Shown in pieces: positions 49,979 to 62,653 of a stretch of DNA of 64,000 bases (positions are counted from its first letter, which is position 1; every line of letters begins with the position of its first letter). The notes under the pieces were generated by a model that searched no databases, had not been told where the DNA came from, and saw nothing but the letters and a program-made list of their open reading frames with translations. Made by a program: the position numbers and the translations under genes. Origin of the DNA: Sphingomonadaceae bacterium (GTDB taxonomy: Bacteria > Pseudomonadota > Alphaproteobacteria > Sphingomonadales > Sphingomonadaceae); assembly GCA_025359685.1 (NCBI GenBank), contig JANYEY010000096.1, forward strand, positions 1 through 64,000, given 5' to 3'.

Positions 49979-50572
49979 ATGGCCGAATGGATTCTGAACC
50001 TTATCGAGCAAGGCGGCTATTGGGGCATCGCCTTGCTCATGTTCATCGAGAACGTCTTTCCCCCCATTCCGAGCGAGCTGATCATGGGCGTTGGCGGCAT
50101 TGCCGTTGCGCGCGGGACAATGACCTTCTGGCCGCTGCTGATCGCGGGGACAATCGGGTCGACGCTGGGGAATTACCTGTGGTTCCTGCTTGGTGATCGG
50201 TGGGGATATCAGCGGCTAGAGCCGTTCGTGGCGCGCTGGGGCCGCTGGCTGACCATGCGTTGGAGCGATGTCGAGGACGCCAGCGCGTTCTTCCAGCGCC
50301 ACGGCCAATGGGTGGTTTTCCTGATGCGCTTTTCACCATTCCTGCGGACCATGATCTCGCTGCCGGCAGGGCTCAGCCACATGAAGCATTGGAAATTTCT
50401 GATCTTCACCTTTGCTGGTGCAGCGGTGTGGAACACCCTGCTGATCTATGGCGGCAAGTGGCTCGCGGCCTATTTCGACAAGATGCACGAAGTCGCGAGC
50501 GGGGTGATCATCGGGCTGGCAGTCGTCGCCATCGCAGCCTGGCTGTGGCGAGTGTGGCGCTGGCAGGATTAA
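49979..50572 (+). CDS. DedA family membrane protein
   Basis: FIENVFPPIPSELIMGVGGIAVARG...GSTLGNYLWFLLGDRWG. Confidence 0.93.
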   Translation: MAEWILNLIEQGGYWGIALLMFIENVFPPIPSELIMGVGGIAVARGTMTFWPLLIAGTIGSTLGNYLWFLLGDRWGYQRLEPFVARWGRWLTMRWSDVEDASAFFQRHGQWVVFLMRFSPFLRTMISLPAGLSHMKHWKFLIFTFAGAAVWNTLLIYGGKWLAAYFDKMHEVASGVIIGLAVVAIAAWLWRVWRWQD

Positions 50573-51462
50573 CGCTCGCGCGGGTGCGCGTTGCGGTACA
50601 CGTCGAGCAGCGTGGCGGCATCGACCTTGGTGTAGATCTGGGTCGAACCGAGGCTGGCATGGCCGAGCAGTTCCTGCAGCGAACGCAGGTCCGCTCCTGC
50701 GCCAAGCAGGTGCGTGGCGAACGAGTGGCGCAAGGCGTGCGGAGTTGCGCTGGGCGGCAGGCCAAGCACGATCCGCGCCCGCGCCATCGCCTTCTGCACC
50801 ATCCCTTGTGACAGCGGCCCGCCTTTGGCCCCGCGGAACAGGGGTTCGTCCTTGCTCGTGAGCCAGGGGGTCTTGGCGAGGTAATCCGTCACCGCATCGC
50901 GCACCAACGGTAATAGCGGTACGACGCGCTGCTTGTTGCCCTTGCCGGTGACGACAATCGTTTCGCCCAGCGGCAGGGCCGCGCCGGTCAGCGCCAGCGC
51001 TTCGGCAATGCGCATGCCAGCGCCGTAAAGTAGCAGCAGCACCGCCCGGTCGCGCGCGCCGATCCATTCCTCGGCTGCATCCTCGTGAACTGTCGCGGCA
51101 AGGTTGACCGCATCGTCGGGGGTGACCGGGCGCGGGATGCCCTTCTTCACCCGAGGCCCGCGCATTCGCAGCGGCGCGGGATCGGTCATGCCGGCCTGCG
51201 CGCGAGCAAAGGAAATGAACTGCTTGAGCGCGGACAGTTCGCGCGCGGCGCTGGCATTGCTCAACCCCTCGGCGCGGCGCAGCGCGAGCTGGCGGCGCAA
51301 GACTGGCGCCTCAATGCGGGCCAGCAGTCCCCAATCGCTATCGCCCAATTCGTCGAGCAATCTTGCGGCTGCGGCGCCATAGGCCCTTACGGTGTGCGGC
51401 GATCGGCGACGGCCATCGCTGAGGTAATCGTGCCATGCCGCCAGAATATCGGCGCGGGTCAT
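50569..51462 (-). CDS. Tyrosine recombinase XerC/XerD-like
   Basis: R-H-R-H-Y catalytic pattern (YGAGMRIAEALALTG; HALRHSFATHLLGAGADLRSLQELLGHASLGSTQIYT). Confidence 0.92.
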   Translation of the reverse strand: MTRADILAAWHDYLSDGRRRSPHTVRAYGAAAARLLDELGDSDWGLLARIEAPVLRRQLALRRAEGLSNASAARELSALKQFISFARAQAGMTDPAPLRMRGPRVKKGIPRPVTPDDAVNLAATVHEDAAEEWIGARDRAVLLLLYGAGMRIAEALALTGAALPLGETIVVTGKGNKQRVVPLLPLVRDAVTDYLAKTPWLTSKDEPLFRGAKGGPLSQGMVQKAMARARIVLGLPPSATPHALRHSFATHLLGAGADLRSLQELLGHASLGSTQIYTKVDAATLLDVYRNAHPRER

Positions 51463-52610
51463 GCGCCGACCAATCCGGCGGGAACCAATTCGCCGAGCAG
51501 TCCGTCGAGCAGCGGCATGCCTTGCGGCGTGATGCCGATCCGGCCGGCGCGCTCCCAGGCGAGCCCTTGCGCCGCATAGAACTGCAGTTTGGCAGGATCG
51601 ATCAGGTCGCTGAGCGGCAGGCCGAACCGCTGGGTCATCGTCGCCGGGTCGATCCCCTCGCGCAGGCGCAGGCCCATCAGCAGCGCTTCGGCGGCTTGCT
51701 CGCTGGTGCCAAGGCTTCGTTCTTCGGCAATGCCGTGGCCATTGCGCGCGACCGCGCTCAGCCAGTTCTCTGGCTTGCGATGCCGCACAGTCGCTGCGCC
51801 GCCGCGCCTGCCATGCGCTCCGGGGCCGGTCCCGACATAATCCTGATAGCGCCAATAGGTCAGGTTGTGGCGGCTTTCCTCGCCGGGGCGAGCGTGGTTG
51901 CTCACTTCGTAGGCCGGGAGTCCAGCCTGGCCGGTCAGCTCGGCGGTCAGCGCGAACAGGTCGGCAGAGTCATCTTCATCGAGCGGGACGAACTGACCCA
52001 GCCGGACCATGGTCTCGAACCGCGTGCCCGGCTCGATCGTTAGCTGGTAGAGCGAAAGGTGCCCGGTGCCCATGCACAGCGCTCGCTCCAACTCGGCCTT
52101 CCATGCGCTGGCAGTCTGGCCGGGGCGCGCATAGATCAGATCGAACGAGACGCGGGCGAAATGCTGCTGAGCCACGTCGAACGCGGCGAGGCCTTCTTCA
52201 GCATCGTGAAGCCGCCCGAGGAAGCGCAGCGTGTCATTGTCCAGCGCCTGCAGGCCAAGCGAGGCGCGGTTGATCCCGGCGCGCGCGAGGTCGGCATAGT
52301 TTGCTGCTTCGACCGACGATGGATTGCCTTCAAGGGTGATTTCGATCCACGGAGCGAAGCCCCACAAAGTCTCCGCTTCAATCAGCAGGCGTTCGACCAG
52401 CGCGGGCGGCATCAATGAAGGTGTGCCGCCACCGAAGAAGATGCTGTCCAGCCTGTCGCCGCCAGCATGCTCGGCCTCGAATCGCATGTCGGCGAGCAAA
52501 GCCTCCTGCCACTGCGCATGATCGACGCTGTCGCGGACATGGCTGTTGAAGTCGCAATAGGGACACTTGGCGAGGCAGAACGGCCAATGAATGTAAAGCG
52601 CGCGGGCCAT
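51459..52610 (-). CDS. hemW: Radical SAM heme chaperone HemW / coproporphyrinogen III oxidase-like
   Basis: LYIHWPFCLAKCPYCDFNSHV; SIFFGGGTPSLM. Confidence 0.95.
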   Translation of the reverse strand: MARALYIHWPFCLAKCPYCDFNSHVRDSVDHAQWQEALLADMRFEAEHAGGDRLDSIFFGGGTPSLMPPALVERLLIEAETLWGFAPWIEITLEGNPSSVEAANYADLARAGINRASLGLQALDNDTLRFLGRLHDAEEGLAAFDVAQQHFARVSFDLIYARPGQTASAWKAELERALCMGTGHLSLYQLTIEPGTRFETMVRLGQFVPLDEDDSADLFALTAELTGQAGLPAYEVSNHARPGEESRHNLTYWRYQDYVGTGPGAHGRRGGAATVRHRKPENWLSAVARNGHGIAEERSLGTSEQAAEALLMGLRLREGIDPATMTQRFGLPLSDLIDPAKLQFYAAQGLAWERAGRIGITPQGMPLLDGLLGELVPAGLVGA

Positions 52611-52619
52611 GGCTTGGCC

Positions 52620-53246
52620 TTACCCGCCGAATTGCTCAGCGACCAGCTTGGTGAAGGCATCTGCGCGGTGGCTGATCTTATGCTTTTCGTCCGGGTCGAG
52701 CTCGGCGAAAGTTCGGGTATCGCCCAGCGGCACGAACACCGGATCATAGCCAAAGCCCATCGTCCCGCGCGGCGGCCAGGTCAGCGTGCCATCGGCGCGG
52801 CCTTCGTAGACCGCGTGTTCGCCGTCCGGCCAGGCGACCGCGAGGACGCAGGCGAAATGGCACGACCGGTCCACATCGCTGCCCAGCTCGCACAGCTGGC
52901 CTTCGACCTTGCCCATCGCCATGTACCAGTCACGCCCCGGTTTACCTTCGAACCACTGCCGTTCGGCCCAGTCGGCGGTGTAAACCCCGGGGCGGCCGTC
53001 CAGCGCATTGACGCAAAGCCCCGAATCGTCGGCGAGAGCAGGAAGCCCCGAACCCTCCGCCGCAGCCCGTGCTTTGATCAACGCGTTTGCGGCGAAGGTC
53101 TTGCCGGTTTCCGCCGGCTCGGGCAGCCCGAGCGAGCCCGCCGAAATGCAGTTCAGCCCATATGGCGCGAGCAAGGCGCCGATTTCCTTGAGCTTGCCGG
53201 CGTTATGCGTGGCAATCACCAGAGTTTCGGAGCCGAGCCGCCTCAT
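52620..53246 (-). CDS. rdgB: Non-canonical purine NTP pyrophosphatase (RdgB/HAM1)
   Basis: LVIATHNAGKLKEIGALL...ALADDSGLCVNALDGRPGVYTADWAE. Confidence 0.96.
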   Translation of the reverse strand: MRRLGSETLVIATHNAGKLKEIGALLAPYGLNCISAGSLGLPEPAETGKTFAANALIKARAAAEGSGLPALADDSGLCVNALDGRPGVYTADWAERQWFEGKPGRDWYMAMGKVEGQLCELGSDVDRSCHFACVLAVAWPDGEHAVYEGRADGTLTWPPRGTMGFGYDPVFVPLGDTRTFAELDPDEKHKISHRADAFTKLVAEQFGG

Positions 53247-53256
53247 AGTCTTGCCT

Positions 53257-53970
<714 letters not shown>

Positions 53971-54052
53971 GAATGATCCTTTGTTAGGGTTGTCGACGGG
54001 CTTTGGCGCAACGGGGTTGAGCCTGCAAGTGTGCGGCCTACATTGAGGCGTA

Positions 54053-55111
54053 ATGACCAGCCTCCCGATCACTGAACTCGATAGCCGCACCCGCGAGATA
54101 TTTCGTGCAGTTGTGGAGGGCTACCTTGGCACCGGGCAGGCGGTCGGGTCGAAGACGCTGGCCGGAGCAAAAGCTGCGGGCGGGGCGGGGCTCAACCTTT
54201 CGCCGGCCTCGATTCGCTCTGTTTTGCACCAGCTTGAGAGCCTTGGGCTGCTGGCCGCACCGCATACCAGCGCGGGGCGGCTGCCAACCGAGCAAGGCCT
54301 GCGGCTGTTTGTGGATGGGATGATGCAAGTCGCCGAACCTACCGCGCAGGAGCGCGCGGCGATCGAGCGGCAGGTCAGCACGCCGGGCCCAATCGAAGCG
54401 GCTTTGGCCGCCGCCAGCACGGTGCTGTCAGACCTTTCGGCCTGCGCCGGGGTGGTGCTTGTGCCGCGTCGCGATCCGCGGCTCACACATTTGCAGCTGG
54501 TGCCGCTGTCCGCCGGACAGGCGCTGGCGGTGATGGTCGGGGCCGATGGCGGGATCGAGAACCGCGTGGTGCAACTGCCCGTTGATCTACCGCCGGGGGC
54601 ACTCGAGCAGGCATCGAACTACATTTCCTCGCATCTTGGTGGGCGCACCCTGGCGCAGGCTGTCCAAGCTATCCGCGCCGAGATTTCTTCAGGTCAGACT
54701 GCGCTCGACGGCGTCAGCCGCGACCTGGTCGAACGCGGCCTCGCGGTGTGGAGCGCAGACGCCGCTCAGCGCCCGGTCTTGATCGTGCGCGGGCAGGCCA
54801 ACCTGCTCGATGAAAGCGCGCTGACCGATCTGGAGCGGGTGCGGCTGCTGCTTGATGACCTTGAAAACAAGCAGTCGGTCGCCGACCTGCTCAATTCGGC
54901 GCGCGAGGCCGAAGCGACCCGGATTTTCATCGGTGCGGAGAACCGCCTGTTCGCGCTTTCGGGCTCGTCGGTGATCGCTTCACCCTATCGCGACCGAGAG
55001 GGCCGGGTGGTCGGCGTAGTCGGGGTTATCGGGCCGACTTGGTTGAATTATGCGCGGCTCGTCCCCATGGTTGATTTCACCGCCCAATCGCTGGGCAAAT
55101 TGATCGGTTAA
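54053..55111 (+). CDS. hrcA: Heat-inducible transcriptional repressor HrcA
   Basis: [22 protein letters not shown]...[43 protein letters not shown]. Confidence 0.96.
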   Translation: MTSLPITELDSRTREIFRAVVEGYLGTGQAVGSKTLAGAKAAGGAGLNLSPASIRSVLHQLESLGLLAAPHTSAGRLPTEQGLRLFVDGMMQVAEPTAQERAAIERQVSTPGPIEAALAAASTVLSDLSACAGVVLVPRRDPRLTHLQLVPLSAGQALAVMVGADGGIENRVVQLPVDLPPGALEQASNYISSHLGGRTLAQAVQAIRAEISSGQTALDGVSRDLVERGLAVWSADAAQRPVLIVRGQANLLDESALTDLERVRLLLDDLENKQSVADLLNSAREAEATRIFIGAENRLFALSGSSVIASPYRDREGRVVGVVGVIGPTWLNYARLVPMVDFTAQSLGKLIG

Positions 55112-55127
55112 GCGGAATTTTTTTGAC

Positions 55128-55694
55128 ATGAACGATGAGACCAAACCGCAGGGCGACCCGGCGGCCCAAGCCGAATTGGCAGGTGTGCCCGACGAATTGC
55201 TCGAAAAGTCGGAAAGCCGACTCGACGATGCGCTCGACCGGCTGCGCGATGACCTTGAGGCGGCGAAGCAGGAAATGCTTTACGCCAAGGCCGAAACCCA
55301 GAACGTGCGTCGCCGCCTTGAAAAGGACATTGCCGACGCGCGCGCTTATGCCGCAACCGGCTTTGCGCGCGATATGCTGAGCGTTGCGGACAATCTTTCC
55401 CGTGCTTTGGACGCGGTTCCTCAGGAACTGCGCGAAGATGATCGGATGAACAGCCTGATCGCCGGGATCGAAGCCACGTCGCGTGAGATCGACAAGGTGT
55501 TCGGCATCCACGGCATCACCCGCATCGCCGCGACCGGGCTGCCGCTCGATCCAAACCAGCACCAGGCAATGCTTGAAGTTCCGAATGCCGAGGTCGAGGC
55601 TGGTACGGTGCTGCAAGAACTGCAGGCCGGCTACATGATCAAAGATCGCCTGCTGCGCCCGGCAATGGTGGCGGTGGCGAAGAAGCCGGATTAG
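55128..55694 (+). CDS. grpE: Nucleotide exchange factor GrpE
   Basis: YAKAETQNVRRRLEKDIADARAYAATGFARDMLSVADNLSRAL. Confidence 0.96.
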   Translation: MNDETKPQGDPAAQAELAGVPDELLEKSESRLDDALDRLRDDLEAAKQEMLYAKAETQNVRRRLEKDIADARAYAATGFARDMLSVADNLSRALDAVPQELREDDRMNSLIAGIEATSREIDKVFGIHGITRIAATGLPLDPNQHQAMLEVPNAEVEAGTVLQELQAGYMIKDRLLRPAMVAVAKKPD

Positions 55695-56080
55695 GCGCCA
55701 TTCAAGACCGGCAACCGGGCGAGCCCGCGGTAAGCGGATAGCGCATTTCCGGAACCGGTATTCCACCCCCGCCGCAGCATGAACGCATGCGCGACAATCT
55801 CCGCCTGCTGTTCAATGCCATAGGCGCTGAGAGGCTTTCCCGGCTTCAGCGTGTACGAGTACCGCCGCTGCACTGCGCCCCACAGCGGAACGTACCACCA
55901 GCCCTTGGTCTGCATCTGCCAGACGTGCGTCATCTCGTGGATGAAGTGGGTTTGCAGCACGGGCGAGGCCGCGCTGAAATCGTCGCAGTAGTTCTCACCC
56001 TTGGGATGGAAGTGCAGGTGGCCGGTCGGTGCCATCGTCACGTGGCGCGGGTGGAACGGGAACCATTTGCGCCGCCGCAC
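55691..56080 (-). CDS. Conserved protein with HEMTHVWQ metalloprotease-like motif ('vgr related protein'-type); true start probably upstream
   Basis: GENYCDDFSAASPVLQTHFIHEMTHVWQMQTKG. Confidence 0.65.
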   Translation of the reverse strand: MRRRKWFPFHPRHVTMAPTGHLHFHPKGENYCDDFSAASPVLQTHFIHEMTHVWQMQTKGWWYVPLWGAVQRRYSYTLKPGKPLSAYGIEQQAEIVAHAFMLRRGWNTGSGNALSAYRGLARLPVLNGA

Positions 56081-56184
56081 GGTGACGCGCGCAGGATCGA
56101 TCGCATCACCGAAAACCTCGCGGGCAAGCGCGATTTCGCCGGCGGTTAAGAGCCGTTCACCGCCGACCGGGCAGCCTTCGCCGC

Positions 56185-56706
56185 TCAGGGCTTGGGCGCC
56201 TCACTCGCCGCGCTCAAGGCGGGCATCTCAGCCATCGCACCTGCGCCCATGGCTTCGATCTTGGCTGGCACTGAAATCTTGTCGCCATCGGTAAAAGTCA
56301 CGGTCAGTTCGGTCTCCGCGCCGGCCTTAAGGCCAGTGCCGACGTCGAACACCATCACGTGCGCCTGCCCGGGCTCAAAAGTCAGTGTGGTGCGCGGGTC
56401 GGCGGTGGCGTGATCGAATACCTTCATGTCGCCGGTGTGGAGTTCGGTCTTGCCCGCACCTTGCACGGCAACTGCGACGATACCGATCACGTCCTTGCTC
56501 TGGTTTTCGACTGCGAAATAGGCCGCGCCGGGGTTGCCGCGCACCGCGGGAAGCACCAGCCGGGCATCCTTCACCGTCACGCCGGGTTTGCCTTCGGGCG
56601 CGCTGCTGGCGGCGGCTTCGGGCTTGTCGGCGCCCTTGCAGGCACCGAGCGACAATGCTGCGGCGGCAACGAACAGGGGCAGGGTAATCCGGTAGGCGCG
56701 GTTCAT
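56185..56706 (-). CDS. PCuAC-type periplasmic copper chaperone
   Basis: Lipobox [22 protein letters not shown]...[11 protein letters not shown]...[13 protein letters not shown]. Confidence 0.85.
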   Translation of the reverse strand: MNRAYRITLPLFVAAAALSLGACKGADKPEAAASSAPEGKPGVTVKDARLVLPAVRGNPGAAYFAVENQSKDVIGIVAVAVQGAGKTELHTGDMKVFDHATADPRTTLTFEPGQAHVMVFDVGTGLKAGAETELTVTFTDGDKISVPAKIEAMGAGAMAEMPALSAASEAPKP

Positions 56707-56760
56707 TCTGGGCATCCTTTCAGGTCCAAACCGTTTTGCCCTCGCTACTGGGCCGCCGCC

Positions 56761-56788
56761 CTTGTGCCAAGCAAAACCACACCTATAT
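56761..56788 (+). promoter_or_regulatory. Possible sigma-32-type promoter upstream of dnaK
   Basis: CTTGTGC-N13-ACCTATAT resembling the heat-shock promoter consensus; weak. Confidence 0.35.
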
Positions 56789-56878
56789 GCCCCCCTGATA
56801 GAGCCGCCAGGATGCCTTGCCGTGAATGCGGGAGGCGAACCACGCGGTGTCACAAAGCAAGCAATGAATGGGGTTGAA

Positions 56879-58792
<1,914 letters not shown>

Positions 58793-58862
58793 TTGCAGCG
58801 ATGAAACGGGTCCGCCGCCGTGCTGAATGGCGCGGCGGCGGCTCTGTATGCGGGATGGGGCA

Positions 58863-59984
58863 ATGGCGCTAGACGGCGACTATTACGAGCTACTCGAGAT
58901 TAAGCGCACTGCGGACGACGGCACAATCAAGTCGTCGTACCGCCGTTTGGCCATGCGCTGGCATCCCGACAAGAATCCGGGCGATGCCGACGCTGAGCAC
59001 CGCTTCAAGGCGATCAGCGAAGCTTACGAAGTGCTCAAGGATCCGCAAAAGCGCGCTGCCTATGACCGCTTCGGACATGAAGCTTTCAAGCAGGGCATGA
59101 GCGGTGGCGGCGGGCAGAGTGGCGGGGCCGGGTTCTCTGATCTTGGTGATATCTTCGAGACGATCTTCGGCAGCGCCTTTGGCGGCGGCAGTCGCCAGCA
59201 GCCGCGGCGCGGCGCGGACTTGCGCTATGACATGGAGATCGGCCTCGACGAGGCGTTCCACGGCAAGCAGGCCGAAATCGAAATCGAAGTAGCGGCGAAA
59301 TGTGACACCTGCGACGGATCAGGCGCCGAGCCGGGCACCGGCAAGCGCCGCTGCAACTTGTGCGGCGGCCACGGTCAGGTCCGCGCGCAGCAGGGCTTCT
59401 TCATGGTCGAGCGGACCTGCCCGACCTGCCACGGCCGCGGCGAGGTGATTGAAAAGCCCTGCCGCAATTGCCGCGGCGAGGGCCGGGTCGATACTCCGCA
59501 GAAACTCGACGTTGCGATCCCGCCAGGGGTTGATACCGGCACCCGGATCCGGCTTGCCGGAAGAGGCGAAGCTGGACCGTTTGGCGCGCCCGCAGGCGAC
59601 CTCTACATCTTCATCCACATCCGCCGCCACGCGGTGTTCGAACGTGACGGATCGAATCTCGTTACCCGGGTGCCGATCGCCTTCACCACCGCAGCATTGG
59701 GCGGCGAGATCGAAATCCCCGGCCTCGATGGCGAGTGCATCAAGGTCGATATTCCCGCCGGGATCCAGTCCGGCAAGCAGCTCCGCAAGCGAGGCGCGGG
59801 CATGCCTGTGCTGCAAGGGCGCGGGCGCGGCGATCTGGTGACGGAAATTGTCGTCGAAACCCCGTCCAAACTCAGCGCGCGCCAGAAGGAATTGCTGCGC
59901 GAACTTCAGGAAACCGAAACCGGTGACGAAACCCCGCAGTCCAAGGGCTTTTTCGACCGGATCAGGGATGCGTTTGGGGCGTAG
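58863..59984 (+). CDS. dnaJ: Molecular chaperone DnaJ
   Basis: J-domain with HPD (MRWHPDKNPGDADAEHRFK), G/F region, four CxxCxGxG-type zinc motifs. Confidence 0.97.
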   Translation: MALDGDYYELLEIKRTADDGTIKSSYRRLAMRWHPDKNPGDADAEHRFKAISEAYEVLKDPQKRAAYDRFGHEAFKQGMSGGGGQSGGAGFSDLGDIFETIFGSAFGGGSRQQPRRGADLRYDMEIGLDEAFHGKQAEIEIEVAAKCDTCDGSGAEPGTGKRRCNLCGGHGQVRAQQGFFMVERTCPTCHGRGEVIEKPCRNCRGEGRVDTPQKLDVAIPPGVDTGTRIRLAGRGEAGPFGAPAGDLYIFIHIRRHAVFERDGSNLVTRVPIAFTTAALGGEIEIPGLDGECIKVDIPAGIQSGKQLRKRGAGMPVLQGRGRGDLVTEIVVETPSKLSARQKELLRELQETETGDETPQSKGFFDRIRDAFGA

Positions 59985-60231
59985 GCCACACGGGAACCAC
60001 ACCAACTAATGCAAGAGCAAAGTAGATCGCGTTCGCCAAAAATATGAGCGCGAAAACGCCGTTCACAACAGTTGCGACTATAAACATAACAGGCCGTTCT
60101 GCCTGCTTAAATTCGGTCATCTTCCAATAGACCGACTTGAGCGTAATCGCCCTAAGCACGCTTCTGGTCCAACTGATCGAAGCTGCTGCGAAGGCAACCG
60201 AAAGGGTCAAGCTCAGGAACACGTCAGTCAT
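59962..60231 (-). CDS. Small putative two-TM membrane protein
   Basis: 89-aa ORF with two hydrophobic segments; ATGA overlap with upstream patatin-like gene. Confidence 0.55.
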   Translation of the reverse strand: MTDVFLSLTLSVAFAAASISWTRSVLRAITLKSVYWKMTEFKQAERPVMFIVATVVNGVFALIFLANAIYFALALVGVVPVWPTPQTHP

Positions 60232-62549
60232 GTGTTGGCGCCCAAAACCTCAGCCCGCACACCAGGCACCAGCCTTGGATCGCATTGCAGCCGCGCTTCC
60301 TCTTCATCCAGCACTGCCAAAAACGCCTCGTGCTTGAACGCGGCCAGTTCTGCCGCATCGAGGATCATGCCCTTGGGCATGGTTGAAGCGATCAGGTCGA
60401 TCATTCGCTCGACCCCGTGGAGCCGACCCCACAGGTAATCGTTCTCACGGTAAGCGCAGCTGAAGAAGGCGCCGAAATTGTAGAACTCTGTGCCGCGCAG
60501 CACCGCGTGCGCTCCGCCGGGGCGGATCGAGTTGCAGTCCTCGGGTGAAATCCGGTCGACCTTGGCCGGCTCGAACTCGGTTGAGCCTTCGCCGCGCAGC
60601 AGGGGCAGGGTGACCGTATCGTAGAACGGGAAGCCCAGATAGGTCAGCAGTACCCGCCGCTTGAGCTCGCGCGGCATCTTGGCGAGCGCCTGAACGAGCA
60701 GTCCGTCAACCACCAGATCGGTGGCCGGGAGCTGGCGGCGGCGGGCGATGGCATCGAGCACCGCACCCGGATCATGATCGAAATCGCGCGCGATGGTGGT
60801 GAAATCGCCGCCCAGCGAGCCGCTCGCCTCACGATCAAAGTAGAGCGCCAAAGCCTGATAGACCACGGCGCGCACCGCCTCGCGCGCCTCGGGCATTTCA
60901 GCATCCAGATCGTCCCAATCCTCGGCCAGCCGCCGCGCCAGCAGCCGCAAACGGCGGATCCGGAAGCCCAGGTCGTGATCGCGGAAAAAAGCGATGGTGG
61001 GTGCGGAGGCCCCGCCGCGCATTGCGGTAAGGTGGTCGAGCCCGTGGTGCGCGAGCCACACATTGAGCCGCGCTGACACCGGCTCAGCGCCGCCGATGGC
61101 CAATTCCGGAGCAACGTGCTCGATCACCGCGCCCAGTTCTTCCACGATCTGCGCGAACTTTACCTGGCCGTAAGCCTGAAAGGCATAACCCGCCTGAGTG
61201 GCTGCCGCCTGCTGGGCCTTGGCGCGCCAATTGCCGAGGCGTCGCATCGTTGGCGAATCAAGGAACAGCGTTCGCCCGAACAGCTTTTCCACCTTCGCCT
61301 CAACCTCAGGCCGCAGTGCATCGACGATGGCTTTCAGCGCAGACAGCTGGCGCGAGCTTTCGGCGATTGCTTCGAGGTTATCACGCACCGGCTGTTCGCG
61401 CGGGATGGATGAGAGCGAGCCGAAAATCACCGAAAAAAAGCCGGGCGCACGCGCATCGGTGTGGCTCTGGCCGCCGACTTCATCGGGGTGGGGATCGATA
61501 TAGACAAAGCGCCGGTCAACCTCGCGCTGAGCGGGGCGATCGCGCAAAATCCCCAACGCCTCGGCAAACGGCGCATTGACCAGCACTGATCCATCGATCA
61601 GCGCCACGCTATCGGTGTCGCCGCGGTGGCTGTGCTCGGGCATAATCCGTTCGACGAAGGCCGTGCGGCTGTGCCACGGATCGCCGCGCTCTTTGGCCAG
61701 CGCGTCGATTTCCTTGAGCTGAAGCGCTGGAAAAGCGCCAGGGAAGCTGGCCGTCGCGCGGGCCGCCATAACCAGTTCAAGCGGCGGTGAAAGGTCTTGC
61801 CCGCCGTCCTTCGGGGCCAGTGAACGGAACCCGATCGAGACACGGTGCTCGCTTTCCTCGATCATCGCCGGACTGTTGAGCCGCAGCACTTCGGGATGGC
61901 CCTTGAAGTCGGTCGTGGTGACGAACAGATCAAGCGGATGTGATGCAGGGAGCAGCGGTTCTTCGGCCTCACCGCGGCGCATCGCGTCGAACGCCTCGGC
62001 GATCAGCCGCGAAAAGCCGATCCCGCCAAACGGCGGCTCGAACCAGCGCGAGCGGATCAGCCGCGACAGTTTGCCGCGCACTTCGGAGCGCGTTTCCGGC
62101 GCGACGCTGGCCGACACCACATTGCCGGGGCGCTTGAGCAGCCAGTAAACCAGCGGCATCGCCCAGAATTTGGCGAGCCGCGACCAGGGCCGCGCATCGG
62201 GGTCAATCAGCACCTCGACATCCGCGCGTTCGAGCCACAGGTCGGTCAGCGGTTCGAGGCTTTGCCCGGAATGGATCGCCTGGGCGAGGAAGATCCCGTT
62301 GATCCCGCCCGCACTGGCCCCGGCAATGATGTCGGTCAGCACCTTGAGCCGCAGCTTCGACCGCTTTTCGATCGACTCCAGTAGCTTGAGGTAAACCGCC
62401 TCAGTGCCGCCGGTTGGGGTTGTGCCACTGTGGTGTGCTCGGCTGGCCCGCGTAAGCTTCCAGATCTCCTTGATCACCCCGTGCATATAGACGGCAAGGC
62501 TCACCCCGCCGTAGCAGACCAGTGCAATTCGGAGTTCCTTTTGGCGCAT
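60228..62549 (-). CDS. Patatin-like protein (DUF3376-type C-terminus)
   Basis: RIALVCYGGVSLAVYMHGVIKEIWKL; GASAGGINGIFLAQAI nucleophile elbow; DGSVLVNAPF catalytic Asp. Confidence 0.9.
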   Translation of the reverse strand: MRQKELRIALVCYGGVSLAVYMHGVIKEIWKLTRASRAHHSGTTPTGGTEAVYLKLLESIEKRSKLRLKVLTDIIAGASAGGINGIFLAQAIHSGQSLEPLTDLWLERADVEVLIDPDARPWSRLAKFWAMPLVYWLLKRPGNVVSASVAPETRSEVRGKLSRLIRSRWFEPPFGGIGFSRLIAEAFDAMRRGEAEEPLLPASHPLDLFVTTTDFKGHPEVLRLNSPAMIEESEHRVSIGFRSLAPKDGGQDLSPPLELVMAARATASFPGAFPALQLKEIDALAKERGDPWHSRTAFVERIMPEHSHRGDTDSVALIDGSVLVNAPFAEALGILRDRPAQREVDRRFVYIDPHPDEVGGQSHTDARAPGFFSVIFGSLSSIPREQPVRDNLEAIAESSRQLSALKAIVDALRPEVEAKVEKLFGRTLFLDSPTMRRLGNWRAKAQQAAATQAGYAFQAYGQVKFAQIVEELGAVIEHVAPELAIGGAEPVSARLNVWLAHHGLDHLTAMRGGASAPTIAFFRDHDLGFRIRRLRLLARRLAEDWDDLDAEMPEAREAVRAVVYQALALYFDREASGSLGGDFTTIARDFDHDPGAVLDAIARRRQLPATDLVVDGLLVQALAKMPRELKRRVLLTYLGFPFYDTVTLPLLRGEGSTEFEPAKVDRISPEDCNSIRPGGAHAVLRGTEFYNFGAFFSCAYRENDYLWGRLHGVERMIDLIASTMPKGMILDAAELAAFKHEAFLAVLDEEEARLQCDPRLVPGVRAEVLGANT

Positions 62550-62653
62550 GGTGACACCTGACTACAACGAATCGCCAAAGCAAGCGGTAAGGGGCTGCTG
62601 CGTAGGAATGCGGCTACTTGCGTTCCGCTTTCGTTCCAACTATGCCGCGAGTC

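Noticed and set aside
50569-51462. Tyrosine recombinase as evidence for a mobile element
   Set aside because: Sequence and neighbourhood (dedA, hemW, rdgB) fit chromosomal XerC/D; no att-like repeats, cargo genes or tRNA junction seen nearby
53971-54052. CIRCE operator upstream of hrcA
   Set aside because: No TTAGCACTC-N9-GAGTGCTAA or close variant visible in the gap
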